A DNA stretch of 64,000 bases, from assembly GCA_001662425.1 (NCBI GenBank), contig BDDC01000099.1:34111-98110 (forward strand), in the 5' to 3' direction. This DNA comes from Chlamydomonas sphaeroides. Its lineage: Eukaryota > Chlorophyta > Chlorophyceae > Chlamydomonadales > Chlamydomonadaceae. Position numbers and translations under genes: made by a program. The notes under the pieces were generated by a model. It was not told where the DNA came from. It saw only the letters and a list, made by a program, of their open reading frames with translations, and did no database searches. This document shows, piece by piece, positions 43,529 to 55,419 of this stretch (positions within the stretch are counted from its first letter, which is position 1; each line of letters starts with the position of its first letter).

Positions 43529-45003
43529 AGAACGCGCCGCAGCGCGCATCGCTCGTGTTGGCCGCTGGCGCCTGCTGGCGTTGCCGGTGTGGGGGCCTGA
43601 TAAGCTCTGATGGCAGTGTGCTGCAGTACAGGGCGGCACGGAAAGCGCACGGAACTTACGGTTATATACTGGACGGAAACGCCCCTGAAGCGAGGCTGTG
43701 AGTCAGACACATTACTTGGTGGGCCCGAACGCGTTCTGTCGTGGCTTGACTGGTGCATAGTCCGAAACTAGTCGCTCACGCTGAGCGTTGACCCGTGCGG
43801 CACAGCGGCCGTGCGCCGGGCTTTAGCTTTAATCCCGGCTTTTGGATTCACCGCGGACTCGCGAACTCATACTGCTCCCCTGCATACACAGGGTACATCG
43901 CGCGCTTCCTGCATTCTTGCCGTATTCTCCGTGCCACGCGTGCTTTACATGATGCGCCGGCAGCCGCCGAGCTGCTGGCTTGTGCGCCGCGACGCACGCA
44001 GCCTTACTATCTTATGCGTCACTATTCGTTGTCGAGGCGCGTGTGGATGCGGGCAGCAACGCACTGCGCTGCTGTGCTAGCGCAACTGTGGCGCACTTGC
44101 GTGTGTTGGCTGTTGTGCCCACACCGGTACGCCACGACCGCCGCTGCTACTGCAAGTACATGTTTTGTGAAGAGCATCCGGCGACGGTTGACACAGGGAT
44201 GGGTTGGGTTGGTCGGGGGCGCGAGAGCGTGCCGGCTGGCTCGCCCATCACCAGGGGGGATACCCCCCCTCCATCACCGCCGCATGACCATTCGCGTCCT
44301 GGCGCGGCAGCTGCACCGTCCGCGCAGCAGCGGGGCTATTCATGTGCGACTAGGCTAGCTTTCTCAGGCAGCAGAGTGTGCTGGCCGCTCCGCCGGATTG
44401 CGGGTGGGCCCGCAGACCAAAGGCCTGTGGCCGCCGCTGTAGCAGCGCAGCGGAGGGGCCGCCGTGCGAAGCGGGGGCCCCGTCAATTCATGTGGTGCCG
44501 GCGCGTGGGTGGGTTTCCCAACACGCCCGAACCACCGCGGTCAGCGCGCCGGGTCGCGGCCGCGGCCGTGCGCGGCTGAAGGCTATCAATTTATGCTGGG
44601 ATGGCGCGCCTCTGCAAAGTATGGTGGAGTATGGTGGACGCGAGCTGGGCCGTGTTTGTGTTGGCGTCATATTGGCCGAGGGCCGGCAGCGTTGACTTTG
44701 AAAGCTGCATAGTCCACTATTGTTGTTCCAAACGGGATTCGCGGCGGAGCAAGCTATCCGGTGGCGCCGGCCGGCTCGGGCGGCCTTGCCCCCGAGCGCT
44801 GCGGCGGTCGAGTGCAACGCGGGTTGCATGGTGGGTGGCGGCCGTGGGTGGTTGGATGCGTGCGCGCGGGCCCCGGCGTTGGTTGCGTTGGGTATTGCAG
44901 GCCTTGCAATGTATAACCTGAGTGAAAGTCAGGGTAGAGTACCTGATAGCCGGGCCGCGGCAGCGTGTGTACACGTGCTCCTCATGAAGCTGCACTGCCA
45001 AGC

Positions 45004-45008
45004 TGTAA
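45004..45008 (+). terminator. Candidate poly(A) signal TGTAA
   Basis: It is the first clear TGTAA I see after the 470-residue gene, but 1.5 kb away, so the assignment is weak. Confidence 0.3.
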
Positions 45009-46273
45009 GAATGGCCGTGGCTCGAGGGGTTTGTTGCAGCCGCACTCCGTGCCTCCCTGGGCGCCGATGGCTAGCCGTGTGCCTTGGCCAGTCGGGACAA
45101 CGGGGGCTTTTACAGGGTGTGCTGCCGGAGGAAAGATGCATGGGGTCACAGTGTCGCTCCTCGGGGCTGGGCCGTCATACGAGCCAGCCCCGAGCCCGTT
45201 TGAGCCCGTTTTCACTTCAAACCAGCAGGGCTACTAACGCTCGCCCGCCTCCCTGTGCTGCAACCAGGCAAGCAAAGCAGCCAGCCAGCATCATCATACC
45301 GCCGGGCCGTGCGTGGTCGCTGTGGGCCACCCGAACGCAGCCGGCCCTTACTAGCTCCACGCAGGCCAGGCAGCGCACGTTGGGGGGTGGAACGCCTGGG
45401 CGTCGTGAAGCCAGGGCAGGCGTGCCGCACGGCGAGGCAGGTGTGCGCCTGGCCTGGGCGGACTGCGAGGTGTCGCGTGTGTCGCTGCGGCCGCACCCCT
45501 TCATCAATGCAACGCGGCTGCCGGGGACGCCTTCACACAAAGCCAGACATCTGCAGCGAGGGCCGCACGATACCCGCGACCGGGGGCGCAGCCGGCTGCG
45601 GCGCCGCCGTGCACACGGCGCCGCTGCCGCTTCGGGCAGGCAAGCCGGCGTGAGCCGAGGGAGGCTTCCCCGCTTCTCCACCGGGCCCCCCGTACAGCTG
45701 TCCAGTGGTGTACCGCCGCTACCTGCCTGCCCGCCGCCAGCCTCGGTCCCCCCTGCTGGCAACATGCTACCGTGCTGCCGTAACATTACGTCGCCACCAC
45801 CTCACTCTGGCTTCTGCTCCCTGCCCTTCGCCGATGTCGACAAGTCGACACAAGTCCATCTGCGCTCCCGCTTCTCCGCTGGCGCCCGAGGTCCACTGGC
45901 TCGGCCCACGCGCTGGTCGGACCCGCGTGGCGTACTGTGTGGCTAATCCTCGTCGTCTCCTCCCAACCACGATCGCCGAGGCCGTTGCGCGCTTCTCTGG
46001 GCACTGCTGGCGCTGCTGCATCACGCCAACGTCACAACTTTGGCGCTACTACTGGCACCGCGGCCCGCATGACAACGACGCACGGATAAAACAACAGACG
46101 AAGTCAAGAATCTGTACCTGCAATCCTGCGAACCCGACGGTTTATCCATACGGATAGCACGGGTAACACAGCACCCTAGCGAGGGGCCGGTGGTGTTGGC
46201 ACTGACCACGGAGGTGCCGGTTACCGTGCTGCCTTCGTGAAATGTGTCTGTTATGGCCGCCCGGCTTTCGTTG

Positions 46274-46278
46274 TTACA
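46274..46278 (-). terminator. Candidate poly(A) signal of the phosphate transporter gene
   Basis: TTACA on the plus strand reads TGTAA on minus. It is the first I see after the transporter stop codon, 1.8 kb away, which would mean a very long 3' UTR. Confidence 0.3.
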
Positions 46279-48058
46279 TCGTGGCATGTGCCGCGCCGCC
46301 CTTCGTTATTTACGGTGCGGTTGAGTCGGCAGCGCCGAGCTCCGCTGCACGCTTAGGCAGTTCTGTTCCTTCAAACCACACCGCGTTGCTGCTGATACGC
46401 TCCTCCCACCGGCCCACAGCTCCCTCCTGCGGCCACCCGGCCGGCTGGCTGGCCCATCCTCACGCGCATTAGTCGCTCCGCAACGCGCGGACGGACACCC
46501 ACAGTGACGGCCTAACTAGATGCTTGTACATCAGTCAGACAGCTTGGAATATCTACATACGCCTACGTTGGCCCGTGTCTGCGCGATGCAGCAGAAACCC
46601 CTGAAACACACGCACATACCCGCCATCCAAGAACAACATGGCCTCCGCGCCGCACGCCCCATGCGTCACGTGCGGCTCTTGACCTCCCAGCGCGCCCTCG
46701 CGCATGCACATGCCGTACTGCCGTACTCATATGCCGTACACACGACCACACGTCATCATGCTGGCACCATGGGACGCCCTTTTGGGAGGCAGCAGCTCCC
46801 GCCATGCACGGCGGTTGGTCGCGGCCGCTACTGCCAACAGTCCCACTCAAGGCGGCGGAGGCCCGCCGAAAAGCACCCCGCGCGTCCGCCCTGCCACCGG
46901 CAGGCCTTGGCGCACACAGCACGACAGTGCAACAGCGCCAAGCACAGGGCGCTGTCTTTCTTGGGCAGGATAAGACAAGTCACACACTGGGCGCCGCTGC
47001 GCACAACGGGAAGAATGAGGGCACTGGAGGCGCGCGCACGCGCGTGTGCGGCCGCGCCTCAGGCCCAAAGCGCTAGGGGGACCAACGTCGTTGAGGCAAG
47101 GCAAGTGAATTGCTAGCTAGAGGGAGCTTGGGTAGCTCAGAGGAGCAGACAGAGTCAATGCACGTTGGGCGCACCAGCCGTCCGGGTTCCAGGGGCGCTG
47201 CATGAGCAACTCCCAACCGCCGGCCTATCGTGCCACTGCTGACCGAGGCCCACAACAACAGCAACAACAGCAATAATAACAGGGTGACAACAGAGTAGAT
47301 TTGCGGTCCACGCGCCGCCTACGGCTCCCGCCGGTGCCCAGGCGGGCGGCAATGCAATCATGCCCGCTCTCGTCTCTGACCCCGACCGGCCCCTCTCCCC
47401 CCTTCCCCCCCACACACCAACGCACGCCTATGGCCTAAAGCGCCCGGCAGGCAGCCAGCTGGCCGCCAGCAGCGCCCACTGGCCAGCCCCAGGGCACGCG
47501 GCGCCCGCCAGCAGCGCCAGCTCTCCAGCCCAGAACCCATCCCAGCTGGTGATTGTGCAACGCCACGGCAGCAGGTCGTGGCGGCGCGCTTGCCACACCG
47601 CACCGCGCCGCAGGCAGGCGGAGCGCATCCCAACTGGCGCTGCCGCGGCACGCCGCTGTACAGCACGCCGTGGCCGAGCTTGCCACACCGCATCGCAGCT
47701 AGCCAGCATGCAGCCAGCAGGCGGCGTGCCGGGCTGCGCCAGCCCGGGACCACACGCGCGCACCACCAGACCCTACCCTGGCTTGTGTGTGCAACCTCCG
47801 GCCCATGCGCGCTGAGACGAAGCCCGGCCCGGCCGACCACGCCACCGCCACTTGCAGCCCTCAGCTGTGTCCTGGACCCCCTTGGGGCAGGCGCGGCAGC
47901 ACGGCGGTGTGCGGTGCCAGGCCAAGCTAGCATGCATCGCATCGCCCGCAAGCAGCGTTTGCCGTCCAGCTGGTTGTGTGTAGAAGGCCCGCAAGACCGC
48001 TAGCTGGGTGGAGCGCGGCCGAGCACGCCACCGCCGTCCGTTGGCTCCTGCCGCGGCG

Positions 48059-51000
48059 CTAGGGCCGGCGCGGCAGCACCAGGCCCTTTGCCGCCAGGCC
48101 GCCGATGAAGGGCGCCGAGTTATTGAGGTACGTCGACACCGAGCGGTTGAGGAAGGCCGTCACGTCGCGCGAGGCCAGCGTCTGCGTCGGCCGCGTGGAC
48201 ACGCGCCGGACGCCGGGCGCAGCCCACAGCTGCGGACAGGAACAGGAACAGGAACAGTGGCGGGCATGTGGGTTGGGTTGTGTTGGCGCTCATGGCGCGA
48301 GTGAGGGCAACAGCAAAGCGCGGTGCCCGGGGGAGTGCCCTGCAAGCGCTGCCGCAGGGCGTGTGCTTGTGGGGCGTGAGTCGCGGCGCCCAGACCTGTC
48401 CGAGCTCGGCGGGCGCCCCGCCAGACATGTGTCATTAAACATCATCAAAAGCTGCAGTAGGTTTCATCTAGGTTTCATCGAGGCCGCACCTTTAGTGTGG
48501 CCGCGTCGGCGGCGAGGCTGGCGTTGAGCTCTGCGCTAAAGGCGCCCCACGTGGCGGGGTCCGACAGTGCGGCGGCGTTGGTCCTGTTCAGGATGTCGGT
48601 CAGCCTGTGGCAAGGGTTTTGGAGGACCCGAGCGAGGCTCAGTTTGCCAGGGCGGCAGCAGATGCTGTCATGCGTAGCGCCAACGGCCGCCGCGTCGACG
48701 CCGAGGCGCTGCATTCCGGCCGCACTCGCCGCCGGCCCTGTCACGTCCGCGCCGGGCCTTTTACTTGGCGTCGACGCCCGACTGCTCATAACATGATCAT
48801 GAACTATCAAGTTTGTGTTGTACATGTATCGTTTTCCAACCGTGGCCACCTAAGCAACCTTACTTTGCATTGATGGCCGTGATGGTGTTCTCGTAGCGCT
48901 GCAGGTCGCGGCCCATGGTGATGGAGGGCGAGTAGGCGCCCGCCGCAAAGAGCGCGGCGCTCAGCAGGCCGGTGATGGCGAGGGTGACCACCCAGCCCAG
49001 GAAGAAGCACAGGCTGAGGGTCCAGTTGAGGCCGGCAGAGCCCTGCGTCGGCACCACGCGACGGGGAACACGGGCTTGGTCGGGGCGCAGGCGCGGCTCC
49101 GTGTCGGCGTGCCATGTCGGGGTGCTGTAGCCGTGTGTTCAAGTGTGAAGTTAATCAGAACCCCACACGCGGCACAACCTGCCCCCCGTGTGTGTTTGTG
49201 TGCTACTGCGACGCGGCCCGGTCCCGGCCCGGTCCCCGGCAGCGCCGAGCGCTCTCACCTCTGCGAGGCCCACGCCAGCGACCGCTCCGACCTACGAGCG
49301 TGGGGCAGAGGGGCCGCAGGGGCAGCGTGTTGGCCCAGGCTGGCGCCGCACACTGTGGCGCCGCCCGCGGGTGGCAACATCAAGTGCCCCTGGAGTTCTT
49401 CCCAGGAGCACCAGAAACCTGTCCTTCCAACAGAGCACCCCACCAGCGATCCTGCCGAGCCGTGTCCCTCTGCCCAGCGGAGCCAGCGGGCTGAAGAGGC
49501 CCCCCGGCAGCCTCGGCATCGCTACTGGCGCACGAGCGAGCTGCCCCCGGGTACGTGCACGGTGCCTGTACGGCACATGTACGACACGCGTGCCGCACCT
49601 GGCAGTGTGTGGTGGAGATGGGCAGGCCGTACCCGGCGGCCAGCACCACCACCAGCGCTGTGGACAGCTCGATGCAGAATCCACGCGAGGGCGTGATGAC
49701 GGACAGCCTGGGGGTCGGTTGGGCGCCGGCGGAGGGCAGGGGTGGGCGGGAGGGGCAGACGGGTGGGTGTTTGTGGAGGGCGTCGCGGCCCAGTAGGTGG
49801 GGCGCCGCAGGGGCGCGCGCTGCTGCGATGCAGCGTCACGGCTGCCGTGTTGCGCACCTGAGGCCGATGGCTCGGATGATGTTGTACCCTGCGGCGCGTG
49901 TGGTAGTGTGGCCAGCCTTGTTATGCAGCGACTACCGGTATGCTTGATGGCATGCGGCGTTGGACTGGATGCCTGGGCCAGGGTGCTCGCCGCCACCCCC
50001 AAGTTCTGTGGCGGCCCCAAGCCCGGCATGGCAGGCGGGACCGTGCTGCAAAGAAAGTACGGCGGTGTGCCACTCACCGTACAGCGCGAGGCCCAGCGTG
50101 ATGCCCGAGCCGCCCAGCACCAAGATCCAGATCGGCAGATCCGCCAGGTAGTCGATCTGCGACGGGTGCAGCATCGGAGCGGACCTCGGGTTGACGATTG
50201 GGCTGGGCAGCCATGGCTTTGCTGGTGCTGCACGATGTGCTGCACGGCAGCCGCACTGCCTGTGGGACTGCACCGAAGCTATGAGGCCGTTCGTGGAGCC
50301 TACACGGTATCGTAGCTCACAGAAGTAGTAACCGAGGGACACCGGCTGCCTCACGCACCCTCTGGTACTGCGCGATATAGTACATGGCCGCCAGGGGCCC
50401 AACCGCATTGGCAACGTCGTTGGCTCCGTGGCTAAACGAGTCGCACACCGCCGTCACAACCTGCACGGCAACCGCACAGGAGCCGAGTGCCAGTGAAGTG
50501 CCGGTACGTCAACACGTGATTGATTAAGATGAGCTGTCAAACTCATCAATCCTGGCGCCGGTGCCCACCTGCAGGAAGCGGAACACGTGCTCCGTGGCCG
50601 GGTCGAACACCTCGGCGTGTGCGTGCAGCCGCTGCGTCGCCACGTCCGTCTCCAGCACGTCATGCACGTTGACGTTGGTGCCGTGCAGTACGACAGCCTG
50701 CGCGATGGTTGGCGGTTGGCGGTTAGCGGCCGACGGCAAGGCACCTCACGCGGATGGGCGACACGACGTGTTTGCGCTGCTCCGCACCACACGTAGCTAC
50801 GAAGCAGCTCCTTGTCCTCCGCAGCAGCCAAGCAGAGCGAGCTGCTGGCTACGCCGCCTCAGCGCTCTGCAGCGGCTGTCTCTCGCGACGTGCGACGGCG
50901 CGTGAACACACTTGCGCACGAGGCCTGCCCCGACCGCACCTTGAGCTGCTCGAAGGTGTTCTGCCATGCGACCGTCTGCCCGTGCGGCGGCAAACCCTCG

Positions 51001-54000
51001 TGCCCCTGGCTCCCGTCGTCGCTGTGCGCCTCGCCGCCGTCGTGCCCCCCGCCGCCGCCGCCGCCCGCCGCTGCATTCCAGGACCCGCGGCCGAAGCCCG
51101 GCTTGCCGCGACCGCCGCGCGCGCCGTGCCGCCCGCGCTCACACTCGTCCGCCGCGCCGTTGTCCGGCACCGTGGTCCGACCGAAGCCCTCCGTCCCCTC
51201 GCCTAGCGGCCCCGCCGCCTGCTGATGCTGCTGATGCTGCGTTTGGATCGCCGGCAGCGGCGGCGGCGGCACCGACCACGCCTGCTGCTGCCCCGGCCCC
51301 TGCCCCAGCATGAGCGCCGCCGGGTACGGCCCCATGTGCTGCCCGGCCATCTGGCCGTACTGCAGCCCAGCTAGGGCCTGGGCGTACGACTGCGCGAGGC
51401 CCAGGATGCCGTTGCCGTTGCCGTAGCTGGGGTCGTACGTCGGCCTATACACCTGCTGCTGCTGCTGATGGTGGGGGTACAGCATGGGGAACTGCTGCAG
51501 CCCCGGCGCTGGCCAGTGGCGGCGCCAGTTCTGCGCCTCCAGCAGCTCGGCGCCGGGCGGGTTGGCGGCGGCCTCTTGCGCGCTCCACGCGCGCGCGAGC
51601 TGCCGCTGCGGCGGTGGCGCGGCGGCCAGGGCCATGGCCTGCTGCTGCTGCATGTTGCTGTGCTGCTGCTGCAGGTGCTGCTGCTGTGGGTGGGGGTGCA
51701 GCTGCAGGCGGTGCATGTGGGCCGCAGCGGCGGCCAGGTAGGCCTGCTGCTGCTGCTGCAGCGCCGCCTGCTGCGCCGCCAGCTGCTGCAGCAGCGCCTG
51801 CTGCTGCTGCTGCTGCTGCTGCGGCGGCGGCAGCGCATGCGCCGGCAGGCCGCTGGGCGCGTAGGCCGCCGGCTGCTGGGCGAAGCGCGGCGACGGCTGC
51901 TCGCCGTGCTGCTGCGGGTCGTGAGCTTGCTGCGGTTGCTGCGGTTGCTGCGGTTGCTGCGGTTGCTGGCTTGCAGGGTGCCACCCGGAGGCCTGCAGTG
52001 GATGAGCCGGCAGCTGCTGCTGCTGTTGCTGCAGCAGCTGCTGCTGCTGCTGCTGCGGCTCGGGTGGCGGTGCCTGCGCCGGCGGCAGCGGAGCCGCCGG
52101 GCCGGCGCGTGGAATGTACGCAGGGGCAGGCAGGGACGCCGCTGGGGTGTCCGGTCCCGACGGCGCCGGCAGCTGCCCTTCGGGCGCTGCTGATATCGCT
52201 GGCCCGTCGGCCGCCACCGGCGCGTTGCAGCCGCTCGGGATGCCACTCGCCATGCCCTCCGCTGAGCCGGACCGCCGCCGCTCGGCAGCCTCGCCGCCCT
52301 CGCTGCCGCGGCCGCCACCACCGCTGCTACCGCCACGCGTGACCGTCCCGGCGCTCGACACCGACGCCGCCGTTGCCGCCAGCCCTGAGCCGGCGGCGCA
52401 GCCGTCGGCCGCTTTCCGCGCCTGCACGTCCACCGGCACCAGCTGCTGCTGCTGCTGCGGCGGCGGCGGCGGCGGCGGCGGGCCGGCGGCGGCGGCAACT
52501 GCACGCTCCTGCTCCGCTAGGGCCTGCTGCTGCGCCAGCTTCTGCTGCTTGTAGAACTGCCGCGCTTGTGACAGCGACAGGTCGGCAGCGTAGGCAGGCA
52601 GCGAGTAGCGCTGCGGCGAGCCGAAGCCCTCGCCGCCCTCCGGCGGCGACCAGCCCGGCGCCGCGGTGGAGCAGCCCACGAAAGATGCGCTGCCCCTCGG
52701 CAGCGGCCAGGAGCCCTGCGAGCCGTGCGGATGCCAGCTGGCCCGGGTGTCGCCTGCGCGGGCCTGGGTGCTGGCGGGCGAGCCACCGGACGGGCCGCCC
52801 GGCGCCTCCGGCGCCGCCAGCGGCGGCGTCGGCGGCGGCGCCGTCGACTGCCGCTGCAGCTGCAGCTGGCACTGGGCGGCGAACAGCGCGGCGGAGGCGG
52901 CGGGGCTCTCCCTGGGAAAAGAGTCGCCGAAGGTCCCGGACCGGGCGGCCTGGCTACTGCGGCCGCCGGTGCGGGAGGTGTGGGAACCCGTGGGCGCCAG
53001 CGCCGGCGCGCCGTCGAGGCCGCCGCCGCCGCTGCGGTGCGTGGGGTTGGGGCCCTGGCGCTCCGGCCTGCGTGCGTGAGCCGGGCATGCACGCGGGCGG
53101 GCGGGATGGAGGGTGGACCCCAGCGCTGCGTACGGCGGTCGCGGTGCCCTGGCGCAGGGCCACGAGACATAACGCGACGGTGGCGGGGGCCGCGGCAAAC
53201 AACTTGGAACCACCACCCGCCACAACCACCATGACAAACTAAAGTCGTGCGCGTGTGCTGACTAGCTTTTGCATGGCGAGCCCACCTATGGCCGTCACGC
53301 TGCAGCACTGAGCGCCGCAGCAGGGGCACGCCCACGACGGCCGCGAGCAGCGCGGCGCCGGCCGCCGTGACCGCCGCCACCCACACGCTGCGGCTGGTGG
53401 GCCAATCGAGGCGCCGGTTGCCTCCCTGCGCGACGCCCCACGCAACGTTGCACCGCGCACGGCCGACACAGGGCGTCAGACGCACGTGCACGCGGCAGTT
53501 GCGTAGCTGGCAGGCTGTGAGCATAGCAGGACACGCTGCAGTGACGCCGGGCGACAGCGCCAACGGGGCGCCGCTGCAGCGGCCGTCCGGCGGTGGGCTG
53601 CGGCTGGCCTTTGGCCGCCGATGGGCTGCTGCGCTGGGTTCATGTCGGCAGCGCTGCCTCCCCGGGTAGGGCTCGCTCACCTTGTCGAGCACAAAGAAGA
53701 CGTTGATGAAGACGGTCACGAGCATGAGCGCCGGGAAGGCCTGCAGGGGCCGGGCGGTCGGGCGGCGGCGGTCAGGTGACGGGTGCCGCAGCGCAGGTCC
53801 GCGCACAAGGCGTGGCTGGTGTGTTGCGGCGGACTGGAAGGCGCCGCAGGTCGGCTCGGAGCGGTTGTAGTCGGGTCACGCCGCCGCCCAGCCGGCGGCG
53901 CCGCCAGCTTACCCATACGGCCAGCTCGAGGCTGCGCTGGCGGCGCAGTACGGCCGTTCGCAGTACGACGAACAGTATGCCCGCTGCCAGGCCGCACAGC

Positions 54001-55419
54001 AGCGGGCCTGTAAACCAGGACACAATGATCGGTACCTGCGTCCCGATTGGGTAGGGCAACACAGGGTTTCGGTTGTGCATTGCCCTGGCGGAGCCGGACA
54101 ACAGTACCAGCGGCGGTGTCACGGTGGTACGGCAACGTACCATCCCCCGCATGTACGGGAAGCCGTTTTGCGGCTCCAGCCAGACCACGGCCCGCGGGCC
54201 GCCGTACACGAAGCCGAAGCCCATGACGGCGCCGACTGCGGGGTTGGGAAAGGATGGGGATGAGTGGATGGCATAAAAAGACGGCTGGGTGGGGGTGGGG
54301 GAGGAGAGACGGACTGGGCATAGCGGAAAGCCTCCAACGTTAGGCGTCGGTGTTAGGATGTCAGGTAGCTCCCGCGCCAGGTGCAGTCCAGCTCCAGCTC
54401 CAGCCCCCAATCGCTCGCTGCGGCTTGCTACTAGCCAGGATGTCTGCCCGCCTGCCCATGCAGCCCGCCTGCCCCTCCTGTAGGCATGTGCGCCCCTGCG
54501 CCGTCCCTTGGGCGCTGTCGGGCTAGCGTGCCCGAGGCCAGCTTTCCCCGACACTGCAGGCGTGCCGAGCGACCCAGCGCCACCCACCAATCGAGTGGGT
54601 CGTAGACACTGGCAGCCCCAGGTAGGTGGCCAGCAGCAGCCAAGTGCCCGACGCCACCAGTGCACACAGCATGCCGTACATGTACAGCTCCGGCTCGCGC
54701 TCAAATATGTCCTGTTACCACAGGCGATATATCAGGCACGAGCATTGCTTAGTTAGCGAAGTCGGCCGATCGCGGCGGTGACTTCGGTAGTTAAACATCA
54801 GAATCAGCTCACCAGGCGCGTGATGTTGCCCGCCACGGTCCGCACGACCTCGCCGCCCAGCAGCACACTGCCGCCAAACTCGCACACGGACGCGATGACG
54901 AGCGCCTGGCGCAGCGTGAGCGTGCGCGCGGCGACGCTGCTGCCGAACGCGTTGGCGACTGCACGGGGCGAGGCGGGCCGGCGACGGCGGGCGTCAGGAT
55001 GGCGGCCCTTGGCAGCCATGGCGTGGGCCGTTGCGTGCGCAGGGCACAGTGCAGCGCCGACTCACCATCGTTGGCACCAATGCCAAAGGCCTGTTAGGTT
55101 TGCGGGAAGGGGGGCGATGTTTGCAGGAGGATGGCACGAGTTTAGAGTTTTGCACGTCAGGACGCCGAACCCGTCCTGAGTACCAGGGAATCTACCGCGG
55201 GAGGACGCGTGCAGGGACGCTGCTGCCGCTTGCAAGCAACGGCGAGCAATGTCCCAGGGCGGACGACTCGCTGGTCGCGTCGTCGCGAAACGCCCCATGT
55301 CCTCGGGCCGGGTGGCGACAATTGCATACCAGCGCGCGCGCGCCCAGGAACGATGCACTTGCCGTGAAGAAGGCCGCCAGGCATCCCACGACGAAAATCC
55401 AGGTGTAATCCCCCCACAT
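48059..55419 (-). CDS. PTB: PiT/PHO4-family phosphate transporter (PTB type) with giant Gln-rich loop
   Basis: Membrane phosphate symporter of the PiT family, likely Na+-driven by homology to PTB proteins. Eighteen exons join in phase: 55363-55419, 55066-55090, 54813-54958, 54588-54711, 54141-54235, 53913-54035, 53681-53740, 53286-53425, 50940-53067, 50569-50697, 50359-50460, 50078-50156, 49858-49888, 49599-49707, 49259-49291, 48864-49042, 48490-48604 and 48059-48229 (1281 aa). Both halves carry the PiT signature GANDVANA (residues 24-31 and 1021-1028) and the STTH motif (112-115 and 1111-1114). The halves are separated by a loop (about 257-966) rich in Gln, Pro, Ala and Gly, nearly all in one 2128-bp exon. 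The C-terminal half has VGAVAGVGLAE and LNWTLSLCFFLGWVVTLAIT. Intron 1 has a GC donor (ACG/GCAAGT). The start is the first ATG, MWGDYTWIFVVGCLAAFFT. Confidence 0.95.
51210..52060 (-). repeat. CAG/CTG-rich repeats coding poly-Gln and Gln-Gln-Pro
   Basis: Within the big exon of the phosphate transporter, runs of GCTGCT on the plus strand encode poly-Gln on the minus strand. A 9-bp unit GGTTGCTGC is repeated at about 51929-51968 (Gln-Gln-Pro). Length variation between strains is likely. Confidence 0.9.

Larger units (their letters stand above)
43529..48058. other. 4.5-kb gene-free region between convergent genes
   Basis: The 470-residue gene (plus) and the phosphate transporter gene (minus) point at each other, so both 3' UTRs lie here. 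Candidate poly(A) signals are TGTAA at 45004-45008 for the plus gene and TTACA (TGTAA on minus) at 46274-46278 for the minus gene. The long frame at 44720-45946 has no domain or splice context. Confidence 0.45.

Noticed and set aside
44720..45946. Plus-strand frame of 408 codons
   Set aside because: No recognisable feature, no splice-supported partner, and a candidate poly(A) signal inside. I could not separate it from chance at this GC content.
54720..54740. GATATATC near the phosphate transporter exon 4 as a phosphate-response site
   Set aside because: It does not match GNATATNC and lies inside an intron.
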